A stretch of DNA of 64,000 bases from Anisodus tanguticus (Eukaryota; Streptophyta; Magnoliopsida; Solanales; Solanaceae). Where the stretch lies: positions 19,027,001-19,091,000 of the forward strand of contig CM067550.1 in the NCBI GenBank assembly GCA_034509755.1, read 5' to 3'. The translations under genes were made by a program, and so were the position numbers. Position 1 is the first letter of the stretch. The number at the start of each line of letters is the position of its first letter. This document shows positions 23,512 through 35,078 of the stretch, piece after piece. The notes under the pieces are model-generated. The model was not told where the DNA came from and did no database searches. It saw only the letters and a list, made by a program, of their open reading frames with translations.

Positions 23512-26500
23512 TTTAATGATAGATATTGTAAAGAATTTTATAATTTTTTTTATATTAGTATTATTTGATTAAAAAACAGAAAGGAAGAAGAAATTATGAA
23601 ATATTGATGACCAATTTCCTTGAAATTTTTTTAGCAACGTCAGCGGAATTTTATTTTAGCTGACTCAATAATATGTTTATGCAAATTTCTGAATTGGTGT
23701 TAGATAATAACTATGAAAGTTAATTAGTAGGAATACATAAATGTTTCATAAAATCTGTAAATAATTAACCTTAATTAAACTATTTAAGCGTGAGAATTAT
23801 AAGCTCCAAACTTGAAATTCATGGTAATAATTTTGTAGGCTTAATGCGCTCTAATTTTTTTAATTAAATCCATTCGTGCCACCTAGCTTAAAGTTGATTG
23901 CATTAGATAAAGTTGGTTGTTAGTTATAAACTATGTATTAAGCTAAATATTTATGATTTTGTCAACCATGACATGAATTGGAAAGTGAGTTTGAGATGGT
24001 TGTTGACATGTTTATGAGAAGTTTCAACTGACCATAATTAGATTAATGAGTGATAAAGATGCAAATTTCTATTCTTTTGCTTTCTCAAATTGAATTGAAA
24101 GGGAAAAGAAAAAGACAATTCAAGTCTTTTTTTTTCTTCATAGAGATCATGATGAGTTGCAAATTGCAATGACTTCAGCCTTATGGCTTATGCGCAACAA
24201 TGGAAACATTAAGGGATCATTTGGTTTGAAGACAGTTTATGATAAAATTAGTAATGTTGTGATTATTTTTATCGACAGTTTAATTTGTTGAATTAGAAAT
24301 AAAATGTATGGCATGATTTTTAAATAAGAGTACTACTAAAATAAGATGTATAAGTATATAAATAGTGCTGATATTACTAATGTCATGATTTGCTATGTAT
24401 AAAAATAGTATTGAATAAGATATAAAATAATTTTTTTAAAAAGACAGTCCACTAAGCTACTGTAATACGCCGGGTCTAAAAAAGACCAGATCACAAAAAT
24501 ATATTGTATGCGTCTTAATTTGTATTTATGTTAGATATGAACTGCAGGCACAAAACTTGCCAAGCAAACAAACTAATACAATAACAACAATGAAAGCAAG
24601 TAATGAACCTTACAACCACCCATATCTGCATGTGGATCCTTGTTTCAACAAGAAAAGATGATGAATAAACCGTAAATAAAAATACATGTGAATTTTATTA
24701 ATAAATTTAAGGCCTCTTATTCAAATTTAATATTCGGTTACCAATTTAGTGTAGCCGGCGAAGTAGTCGATAAAGAAATTCAAGATGCCTCGTCTTGTTC
24801 GTCCTAACATTATAGGAGACCAATCCCGACATTCACCAAGCGACATTGTGTGGGCAAGTGATGGAATGAGTTTATTGGAACTTAGCTCGATAAAATTGGA
24901 AGATTTTCACAAATTAGATCGTTTGGCTCCATCATTTAAGTTTTAGCCTCTTTTAAAAACGTTACAAAAATGATCACGTTGGTTAGAATTTTCACGGGTC
25001 GTAATAAATTGCCCCAGAATCATCAGAAATTGACCAAAAGTATACTTTTAATAGTATACAGTATTTAATTTTAAAAATATACATTACATAAAGTACACAA
25101 AACAGTCAACAACATCAAAATATATGAAGGAAAAGAACACAAATCATTAACAGCGTTTTTTTTTTTACAAATTAGTATACAAGAAAATACTATCCTTCAA
25201 CCTATATGTGAATACAAAATGCAGCAAATAAGATGATATGGAGGGTTAAGAACATTAAAAATAATCAACTTGTCCGTGCGGAAAGAAGATGGTGAATTTA
25301 AGATCAAATCTTGTACTAGTAAATTTGGTCGAGATAGAGTTGAAACCAAAGCAGACACTCTCTTCTCAACTCTTTATGAGCTAGCTAGAAGATGTGCTTC
25401 CAAATATAAATAAGCACACACATCTCCTTTCCATTACCAATGTGGGACAAAGTTCTCATCCAAAAAAAAAATTTGCTCAAATTTTTAATTTTTCCTCTAT
25501 TTCTAATTCATACCGCCTCATATTTAAAGCCTACCGAATCAAAGGATCTTTAAAGCCCAATAAATATCAATTTAGAATCCTCCTACGAGTTAAACTATAC
25601 AAGAAATATGGTAGTCAATTTCACATTTTAAATTTATTACTAATTAAAAATAGAAAGGTATTAGAATATTCATTATCTTATCATAATAATGGTATTATAT
25701 TTTTTTTTTTATATAAGAGTTCGTAAATTCTAAAAACAATTACTTTTCAGCTTCTGTAATTAAAAAATAACCATTATAAGTAAAATTTCAAAATATTATC
25801 CTGAAGTTTCACTTTAAAAGTTGTAACCTCCAAGACATTATCCAATTTTCTAACTTAAAATAAAGTCTTCAACTACCCATTTGGCTTAGCTCTATCTTCA
25901 TTTATTCTCTGAAGTAGAGATGGAATATTACTATTATAAGTTGGCGTAATTTACTTGAGTATAGCATGCAGAATTCCCATTTTATTCTAGTAGTCTAGTA
26001 AATATCAGTAAATTTTGGAAGGAAAAGAATAGTTAATGACAATGTGACGTGTTCAATCTTCTAAAAGAAAATGAATTGAGAATAGCCAAATATTTGAGAG
26101 AAATGTATCATTTCTCTTTCTAATACATTTGTTCTATAAAAGTAATTAATCTTAGAATTATTTTTATGTGCTATGTTAAATCTTCACCGACTTAACAAAA
26201 AAAATACTCTTCATTTGACTTTGCCTTTATTTATTTATAATTTATAAGTTCTATAAAATTTTAATTTTCTTTTATCAACCATAAATCAATATATGTGATT
26301 TTTTATAAGATTATACTAATTGCCACGAGATGCATGTGTGATCCACGAAATGCACGTGTGACGCATAAAATGTACATACGATAGACACAAAAACTAATTT
26401 TATTAAATATACTTTCACATTTAAATAATAATATTATTTCGCGGTACAAACTTGTATGACTGACTCTGAATTTCCCACATGACATTATGACTCAAGTTAT

Positions 26501-27011
26501 TATGCGTTGGTTAGAGCCAACTTTAATTAATTACCTAGCCATGTGCATGCATGGTTGATGCATGCCACTGGAATCAGATGTTTATGATTTAGTATAAATA
26601 GGTAGGTTGTTATGAATGGGCCTAGATCAATAAGCCTAACATTTGATTAAATGGATATATTTGAGATCTAGGTCGATAAATATGACTCATGGGAGCAAAC
26701 TAGACTTATGCTATTGTTGAGAAAACTATCTAGTCTTTTCATCTCCTTTCTCAGAATCTAAACTTTTCATCTCCCTTCTAGTTATCTTCTTCAATAGTTT
26801 CCTTCTTTGTTTTACCAGTCCATTATTGTTCTGTAATTTCTTTATTAATTCCATTTTCTTTGTAATTCTAAGTTTAGTAATTACAATATATCAGTATTTC
26901 TATAATGAAATTGGAGTTGTTATATATAATGTAAGTTTTGGAAGGAAAAGAATATAGTTGATGGCAATATGACGTGTTCAATTTTTTGAGATAGTTTTTA
27001 GAGATTGAATT
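23512..27011. other. Intergenic region downstream of the host gene
   Basis: AT-rich, no intact gene. The first 200 bases probably hold the 3' UTR and poly(A) site of the preceding gene. Copies of a dispersed sequence containing ttttggaaggaaaagaat lie near 26011 and 26937. A faint integrase-like stretch on the minus strand near 24760-24960 is too weak to call. Confidence 0.5.
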
Positions 27012-27016
27012 GAATA

Positions 27017-27184
27017 TATTAGTGAATATTATTCAAATATTCACCATATCTCTTATAATTATTAGTGATGTATAATTATGGTAGAAATAAGATCTCTATT
27101 GTATTAGGATTCCACATTGTACACACTATATATATTTGTATTAATGAGAAAGACTCCCCTAAGGTAGATTAATACAATTCTACA
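27017..27184 (+). repeat. 5' LTR of copia element 3
   Basis: Ends AATACAATTCTACA, directly before the primer site. Contains a TATATATT stretch near 27128 that may serve as TATA box. Matches 31310-31475 closely. Confidence 0.85.
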
Positions 27185-27254
27185 TGGTATCAGAAGCCAA
27201 ACTTCCTCCCTACCCTAAACACTAACATCGGCAGCCCTTCTCCTCCCCGTTCCG

Positions 27255-27578
27255 GTGCCAAACCGGTTGTATACCATCGGTATACCGCTGATATACACCT
27301 CGTATACAGTGACTAAGACCTTCATGGCCCCGTATACCTCTGATATACCACTAATATACAATCTTCTCACCTTCAATATTTCTTCAACATGTCGTATACT
27401 ACTCGTATACAACCTCCCGAAGCTGATATACACATCGTATATGGCTGAAACTGCCGTATACAGCCTCTCTAATCCGATATACACCTCATATACGGCCAAT
27501 TCTGCCTCATATACACCTCGGATATGCCCCGAACCCCCAAAGTTTTTCTTTTCTGGCAGAACTCATAGCGGAAAATAA
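27255..27578 (+). other. RTATAC-rich repeat segment with 107-aa open frame
   Basis: Fourteen ATATAC or GTATAC hexamers fall within about 245 bases (27269-27513). Four copies of an 18-bp unit resembling GATATACACCTCGTATAC lie at 27290, 27425, 27476 and 27508. One plus-strand frame stays open throughout and encodes a Tyr/Thr-rich protein in which IYTSY recurs three times. The minus strand is also largely open. It sits where gag should begin. It is not a known gag domain; it could be a captured repeat or an alternative leader. Confidence 0.5.
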
Positions 27579-27894
27579 CCGTGGTGGTTTTTCTGGTAGT
27601 AGCAGAAGAAAATAGGGGGCCTAGGCCTCCAGCTGCTACCCAGAGCCTGCGGCCCAACTGAAAAGTTGGCTTCATCAGCGGCCCAACAACATGGGAGCAC
27701 TACCGACGGACCACGACTATCAGGCCCAATTGCCTGCAGCCCAGTAGCGGCCCAACATTCTGGGAGCACCACCAACAGGCCACAACCATCATACCCAATA
27801 TCCTGGAGTCCAACAGTCCACTCCAAGCCTTCCCACATCAATTTGGGCCAGGTTTTTGGCACATTGAATCGTCAGCAACTCGATAATACGTGAT

Positions 27895-30800
27895 ATATTG
27901 ATATAGGCGCCACGTCTCACCTCACCAACAATTCTGATAATCTTCCTCAACTGCGAAATTTAAATACTCCATAATCTATTATGGTCGAAAATGGTCATCA
28001 CATTCCAATTCAAGGGTTTGGTCACACACTTACCCCACCACCGCATCCACACTTCTCCCTTAAAATGTCCTATATGTCCTGAATATTATCAAGAACCTAA
28101 TCTATGTTAGAAAATTTTCCACCAATAATTATGTATCAATTAATTTTTACCCGTTTGGATTTTTTGTAACGGACCTCCGTACTGGGAAACTCCTTACACG
28201 GTGCAATAGTGAGGGAGACCTCTATCCTTTCCTATCCATGTCCATTGCCAGTATCAACCCTCTCACATCTCTAGCTGCCCTCGTCAACCCTCCCACCGCT
28301 TTCACAACAATATTTCTATCAACGTGGCATAGTAGACTTGGTCATCCAGGTACTCATGTTTTTTATTCCCTCAGAAATCAAAATTTAATCAAATGTCATA
28401 AAGAGAACATTTCCCATAGTTTCTCCTCTTGTCATCTAGGGAAATATGTTAGACTACCATTTACGCCTTCTCTAAGTATTACGTTCTCTTCCTTTGATAT
28501 TATTCATGCAGATTTATGGACTTCTTATATAACTAGCAACCTAGGCCACAAATATTATTTGGTATTTTTGGATAATTTCTCTCACTTCCTTTGAGTTTAT
28601 CCGCTTAAACTCTAATCTCAAGTGTTCTCCAAATTTATTGAATTTTGTACACTAGTTAAAATGCAATTTGAAAAAGACATCAAAATGTTTCAATGTGATA
28701 ATGGCCGTGAGTTCAATAATTCACTTTTTCATAAATTCTGTGCGGCTAACGGCATGATCTTTCGTTTCTCATGCCCCCGTACCTCCCCTCAAAATGGTAA
28801 AACCGAAATAATTCTTCGTACCATTAATAATATGATTTGTACCCTTCTTTTTCATGCGTCTCCCCCCTACCTTTTGGGTATATGCATTACAAATGGTGGA
28901 ACATATTCTTAACATCTTATCTACTCGTTCGATTCAAAATATGACACTCACCGAAATTCTCTATCGCTGGATCCCTACCTATGATCACCTTAGAATTTTT
29001 TGTTGTCTGTGTTATCCAAATCTGACATCCACGGCCCCCTACAAATTAGCACCACGGTCCACTCCGTGCGCATTCCTAGGTTTACCATCAAACCATAAAG
29101 GGTACTTGTGCTATGACCTATCCACCGACAAAATCATAATCTCACGCCACGTCACCTTTGTTGAGTACGTTTTCCCTTTTTACAATATTCGAAAATTTCA
29201 AGTCACTGATTACAGATTCCTTGATGATTTGGACATATCACCGCTTGTCCACCATGAACTCTGTCGTGCTGCCACTACTCCGGCAGCAGCCGATGCACCC
29301 TCTGCCACCACAGCTCAGTCACCTCTCGGTCAAGTCACTGCCACCACCGGTAGTCTGTCGGATAACCCACCAATCCCGTCAATGTCTCTGTCACCACACC
29401 CACTACGTCGAACGACCATCGGCTCCGACCCACGCACCGGCACAACCAACCAACACCCTTTGCGTCACCATCACCTGCCGCCGCTACTCCAGTCACGCAA
29501 CCCAACACTGCAACAGTACCTGGCCTTGAAACTAGTCCATGTACCAGCAACCCAACCCAGACCCCCGTAACTGTAACCCGTCATTGTACTAGTAACCAAA
29601 CCCAGTCACCACCATCGCCACCCCAACACACCTCTTCCCACCCATCACCGACATCGACGCACCCCCAACCACACGATCACAAACCACACCCCACTCTTCA
29701 CGATCACCCGAACCTATCCTCCATACCCCACACTCCATCAACCCAACCCAACGACCATCGGCCACCGTCACTGCCCCAAATAACCCATACCAGCCACCCT
29801 ACTGGAATACCCATCTTGTCTCCACCTCCACACACCAGATAGAAACTCGTGCCCAACACAGAATTTTCAAACTCAAAGTCCAGTTTAACTTATCCACACA
29901 AATCATTTCCCCAATTCCCAAAAATAAAAAATTTGTCAAACTAGACCCAAATTGGAATGCGGTCATGTGTGAGGAATTTAATACTTTAATGAAATAGCAC
30001 ATCTAAGATTTGGTTCCTAGACCGGAGGGGGTGAATGTGATCCGATGCATGTGACTTTTTCGTCACAAATATAGAGACAATTGTGATCTAGAGAGATATA
30101 AAATGAGACTTGTGGCTAATGGCACTAATCAGTAGGAGGGTATTGATTGTGGTAGACGTTCAGTCCGGTTGTTAACCGGCTACCATTCACACAATTATGA
30201 GTATTGCTATGGGTAAGCATTGGCCGATTCATCAGCTTGATGTAAAAAATGTATTTCTAAATGGGTATTTGAAAAAAAAACTATTTACATGCACCAGTCG
30301 CCTGGTTTTGTCCATCCAGCAGCCCCTCAGTATGTATGACGTATTCGTAAGTCACTTTATGGTTTGAAATAGGTCCCTAGAGCGTGGTATGATCTCTTTG
30401 CACTGTACATTATGCAGATTGGGTTTGTTTGCAGCAAATGTGATAATTCTCTATTTATTTTTCATAGAGGTAGTAACCTTGCTTATTTGTTGTTATATGT
30501 GGATGACATTATGCTTACTGGAGATAGTGTACATTGCTAAAATGGCGAACTGCAAGATAATGTCCACTCTGGTTGACTCTAAATCAAATGTTAGTGATGT
30601 TGATGGTTATCCAGTGTCCGATCCCACCCTTTACAGGAGTCTTGTAGGTGCACTACAATATCTTACATTCATCAGGCTTGATATTGCTTATGTTGTTCAG
30701 CAGGTGTGCTTATTCATGCATGTCCCCAGGGAGCCTCATTTTACTGTTCTTAAGCGTATCATTCGATACGTTAAGGGCACACTTGATTATAAATTGCATC

Positions 30801-31300
30801 TATACCCCCTGCACCAACCAGGTTGTTGTCATATACATATGCGGATTGGGTAGGCTGTCCGAACACACGACGCTCCACCTCCAGCTATTGTGTGTTCTTA
30901 CGGAATAATATCATTTCATGGTCTACCAAGAGGCAAGCCACCCTATCCCGTTCGAGTGCAGAAGCAGAGTATAGAGGTGTTGCTAATGTTGTTGCTGAGA
31001 TCTGCTGGCTCTAAAACCTTCTTTTGCAGCTTCAATATCCCTTGCGTAAGGCGTCTTTGGTATATTGTGATAATATATATGCTATATATTTATCTCATAA
31101 TCCGGTTCAGCATTCAGCGAACCAAGCACATAGAGATGGATATATATTTTATTCGTGAGAAGGTTGCTATAGGACTTGTTAAGGTGTTTCATGTGCCATA
31201 TTCTAATCAGTATGCGGATATCTTCACTAAAGGACTACCTAGACAGCTATTCCTCGACTTCAGATCCAGTCTAAGCGTCCGGCCTCCTCCCGCTCCGAAT
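27895..31300 (+). pseudogene. Copia element 3 pol
   Basis: The protease active site reads DIGATSHLTNN near 27899 (Ile in place of Thr/Ser). Then come WHSRLGHPGTHVF near 28325, integrase (28490-28900), an integrase tail with a Pro/Thr/His-rich linker (28854-29780), an RT start near 30100 and LLYVDDIMLTG near 30490. Immediately after YVDD a stop appears and the text jumps to the VDSKSN/DPTLYRSLVGALQYL part, so the RT thumb is lost. RNase H follows at 30940-31250 with SSAEAEYRGVANVV and YADIFTKGLP. Multiple stops and frameshifts. Confidence 0.8.
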
Positions 31301-31309
31301 GAGGGGGTG

Positions 31310-31475
31310 TACTAGTGAATATTATTTAAATATTCACCATATCTCTTGTAATTATTAGTGATGTATAATTATAGTAGAAATAGGATCCTTATTGTATTAG
31401 GATTTCACATTGTACACACTATATATATTTGTATTAATAAGAAAGACTCCACAAGGGAGATTAATAAATTCTACA
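31310..31475 (+). repeat. 3' LTR of copia element 3
   Basis: Starts after the G-rich tract GAGGGGGTG and ends TTCTACA, then the GAATA flank. Confidence 0.85.
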
Positions 31476-31774
31476 GAATATATTTTAAATTGGAGCAATA
31501 AAAGTAGTTAAGAACAACTGATTCGTGTTTTCATAGAAGCTAATTGTCCATAATAACAAATATTTTTATAATAATTCCCATTTTGATCTAGTACATATTG
31601 ATAACTGGTAACTACGTTTCATATTATTTTGAATTACTATTAACTTAGTGGATAACCTTATCTTTTCATGTACATGTCACTATATTTATAGCATCGTATC
31701 TATAACCGTTTTTATCAAAATATATACATTGTTTTATGATATCAAGTCTAGATTTTTCTCTCTACTGTTGAACC

Positions 31775-32400
31775 ATGGCTCCCAATTCCTCTACTCAATC
31801 AGTTTCTACTTCAACACCAGCCTCCACGACTGATGCTTCCTCCATTCTTTCATCCTCTTCATCTGCTATTTCTGTCTCCAATATTAAAAATCTAGTACCT
31901 ACTATTCTTGATTATACAAATTATATGTTGCAGAGAGAACTTTTCCTATCCGTTTTCAAAGTTCATGGTGTTTATGGCTTCATTGATGTAAGTTTTCCAT
32001 GTCTCGAGCCGACTATTTCGCATGATGATGGTACCTCTGTCCCTAATCCTTCCTTCCAACAATGGAGTCAACTTGATTCCATAGTTCTTTCATGGATTCA
32101 AGCAACTATTTCTCTAGATTCTTCAAGCAATAATTAAATCAAATCGCTCTCACTTCTAGAGATGTGTGGCTTCAAATTGAGCGTTTATTCCTTGATCAAG
32201 TCAGTTCTCGACCACTTCAACTCAAATTTCAGTTTCATAATCTTAAGAAAGGTAATCTTTCGATTAATTAATATGTCCATCGTCTCAAGTCCAGAGCCGA
32301 TGCCTTGACATCCATTGGAAATCCTATATTTGATTCGGATCTTATTCTCCAAATACTCTCTTGCTTAACTCCGGAATATGTGTTTAATTTACGCCTGAAT
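31775..32400 (+). pseudogene. Isolated copia gag fragment
   Basis: From ATG 31775 a Ser/Thr-rich start leads to AISVSNIKNLVPTILD and later QLDSIVLSWIQATISLD, a typical plant copia gag N-terminus. The frame stops at 32137 but similar reading resumes (IERLFLDQVSSRPLQLKF, RLKSRADALTSIG) to about 32400. No LTR, protease or RT is attached. The fragment ends where a dispersed intergenic repeat begins. Confidence 0.65.
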
Positions 32401-32631
32401 ATCAGTAAATTTTGGAAGGAAACGACTAAATACAGTGTTCAATTTTCTAAGACAACTTAAAGAAAGAATTAGTATAGATTTTTTGTTGGAGCTAAAGTAA
32501 ATCTGAAAAATAATTAAATGATTCTTCTTTTATAGAAACTAATTTCCCACAGCAACCAAAATTTTCGAATAAAGTAAATTTTCGTCTCAACGCGTTGTAA
32601 TCAAATCATATTCTTTAATTATTATTTCTAT

Positions 32632-32741
32632 AATAACAATAACAACATACCCAGTGTAATCTCACATAATGGTGTTTGAGAAGGGTAAGATGTACGCAGA
32701 CCTTACCTTTACCTGTGTGGAGTAGAGATGTTATTTCCGGT
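32632..32741 (-). mobile_element. 5'-truncated SINE, TS/SolS type
   Basis: The stretch acatacccagtgtaatctc through tgtacgcagaccttacc and gtggagtagagatg is the well-known Solanaceae SINE body. Read on the minus strand it ends in a TTGTTATTG-like tail, as TS SINEs end in TTG repeats. The 5' part with pol III boxes is missing; at about 32737 it meets copia LTR sequence. Confidence 0.7.
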
Positions 32742-32961
32742 TTGACCTAATTTTCACCTATAAATACAGACATATACTTCATTATTCATCACACTTGATT
32801 TTCATATCATTATTCTAAGTCTTAGAGACTCAGAATCAAAACACTCTCTCAAACCTCTGCCGAATTTCCTAGCTTTCCAAAGAAGGAATACATTGAAGCT
32901 TGGAGCTTGCAATCGAAAGGGCATTCGCGTGCGCACCCACAGTTAATAATGATTCCAGATA
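32737..32961 (+). repeat. 5' LTR of copia element 4, first preserved part
   Basis: Matches 46340-46577, from tccgg(g)ttgac to gattccagatatt. The remainder of the LTR continues at about 37621 after the insertion. Confidence 0.8.
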
Positions 32962-33630
32962 TTATGGAGGAAGAGTCACTAAGACAAGAGAGCTATAGGT
33001 AAGCAAGCAAGAATGATAGATGCAAAAAGGCGAGCTTCTCGTCGCAAGGCTCATTTTTTGTTGTAAGTCATAAAGCGAGCAACTTTATCTGATCAAGGGC
33101 CGGGGCACAAGGGTCCTGGTACTATCTAGGTGCGAAGAACCCCGGAGGTGACTGTAATGAGCAGAAATCTCACTCATGGGCCTAAACGACGAGCAAACAC
33201 TCGAATGTGAGAGCAAATGATCACCTAACGAATGGACGAGCTCAAAGGGGGCAGGGAGGCAAGAACCATACTTTCAGAGACCTAACCCAACCCGGTCCGA
33301 ATCTTATCTGAACTGCGGGGAATACTGACTAAGCCGTGTGAAGACCAATGCAATCTCCTTTCTAGTCTAGTCTAGGCTTCTAGCCTTGGAAATGAGTCCT
33401 TACACTCCCCTAGTTGCATTAGCGGTCTTAGCACTTTCCCTCTTTTTTCGGACGAGTCAAGCAAGTCCAGGAAGAGTGTCGAAGGGAGGGGGGTCAAAAG
33501 AAAGTCAGGATATGGCAAAAGCATCTTTTTGGATCGAATGAGCTTTTGTGAGAAATGACGGAACTTGATACATGGATGTTTATGTAATGAAGACGTTGGA
33601 GTGCTTGTGGATGGTGTGCCACTTCGAAAC
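32962..33630. other. Organelle-like DNA, left part
   Basis: Base composition changes abruptly from AT-rich to balanced, with stretches such as aagggccggggcacaagg and aagaaccccggaggtgac that look like plant mitochondrial non-coding DNA. No protein gene is recognised. It continues after the hAT element at 37183, where a plastid psbD start is present. Mitochondrial origin is inferred from sequence style only. Confidence 0.45.
33623..33630. repeat. Left target site duplication of the hAT element
   Basis: TTCGAAAC, repeated exactly at 37183-37190. Confidence 0.9.
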
Positions 33631-34312
33631 TACGGCTGGCCAGTGGACCAGGATGGCCCTAGCCCGACCCGACCTCGCCCCGACCCCGCCATCACCCTGC
33701 CCCAACCCAGATTAGATTAAAAAAAAATCAGTAGCTGGACTCGAACCGGGACGGGACAATGTCTCGTCCCGACCCATACCGAGCCCGCCCCAGGCCCGCC
33801 AATCCCGAGCCCGTCCCGAGCCCGCCCGAAAGCCCCCCCCCCCCCCTTTGCAAATATAGTCGTTGCACCAACTGCCATTTTAGATTTTAGCCGTTGGGCA
33901 ACGGCCATTTTTGGCCTCCCCCCTCCCCCAACCCCCATACCCCCTTAATATTTATTTTTAACCCATAAGTTATTATATTTACACTTTAACCCAATTTTCC
34001 AACTATAAATAACTCATTTTCTCTTCATCTTTCTCACAAATCTTCCTACAATCTCTCAATATATCTCTCTACAAGTCTACATTGTTTACTAAATATTCAA
34101 TTTTATTTATTCATTTGGGAATTGGGAGTGAAGTTGGCAACTAGCTTGAGGATCTTCCATCGAGCAAAGTTTCAATTTTCAACCTCTTGATTACACGTCG
34201 ACGTTACGTCGGCGTTTGGTACATTCGTTCCTTCATTAAATTAATATTGTCTGTTTATTTTATTTAGCGCACTTAATTTTATTATCTTTAATTATTTATT
34301 ATCATAATTAAA

Positions 34313-35044
34313 ATGGAAGGATTAAGAGGTATGTTTAAGGGCAAGGGTAAGGGTGCTTCTTCTAGTAGGGGCAACCAGGGCAAGGGTAAAGGTGCTTCTT
34401 CTAGTAGGGGCAACCAAGGCAAGGGTACTTCTTCTAGTCATCCTATTCCTACATAGGATGATTTTGTTGATACTCAACATTTTCCTACAATACCATTAGA
34501 TTTAGACGAGGAGCTATTTTCTGGAACTCAAGAAGACTTTAATTTAGACGATGATCTAGATGATACACCCACTAATGTTGATGACAACACACCCACTAGT
34601 GCACCTTCAACTGAAATGCCTCATATTCCACCTAATATGAGACGAGGTCCAGCAAAAAGACCATTAAAATCAGATGCATGGATATTTTTTTATAGGGACG
34701 TAGAGAATCAAGTAGCTAGATGTAAAATTTGTAAAAATGTTTTAAAATTAAAAACTGGAAAAGGTCACAGTGGGATGGGGGGTTTAATTAGACACGTAGT
34801 AAGTGCTCATCCAGCTAGGTATGCCCAATACCAGGCTTCAAAACCAGGAGTGCAAACGTCCGCTCCATCGGAACAAGGTTCACATATTGTCCCGGACCAA
34901 ATACATGGTCAAATTAACCCCACGACGGGGGGAATTGTAGGCCCTAAATACAATAAACATAGAGATAGGGAAGCAATATCAAAATTAGTTGTTGTGGAGG
35001 GTTTGCCTTTTTCATTTCCTTCATCTCCCGATTTTATTCATTAC

Positions 35045-35078
<34 letters not shown>

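Larger units (their letters stand above)
27017..31475 (+). mobile_element. Ty1/copia element 3, inactive, gag replaced
   Basis: About 167-bp LTRs lie at 27017-27184 and 31310-31475, with GAATA on both outer flanks (27012-27016 and 31476-31480) as a target duplication. The primer site TGGTATCAGAAGCC starts at 27185. Protease, integrase, RT and RNase H follow in copia order, but no copia gag is recognisable between the primer site and the protease. That space holds a RTATAC-rich segment. Pol has many stops and an internal loss after YVDD. Confidence 0.85.

Noticed and set aside
24740..24960. Minus-strand reading that faintly resembles a retroelement integrase (GILNFFIDYFAGYT)
   Set aside because: Only one short stretch fits the pattern and no catalytic residues or neighbouring domains can be found, so it could be chance.
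25394..25726. 110-aa plus-strand frame with a TATA-like sequence before it
   Set aside because: AT-driven low-information composition, no recognisable motif, and poly-T near its end; most likely chance.
27255..27525. A CRISPR-like array in the RTATAC region
   Set aside because: The repeats are unevenly spaced, imperfect and lack spacers of constant length, and the sequence is plant nuclear DNA.
29335..29771. Open frames on the minus strand opposite the integrase linker of copia element 3
   Set aside because: They are shadows of a Pro/Thr/His-rich plus-strand linker of high GC content.
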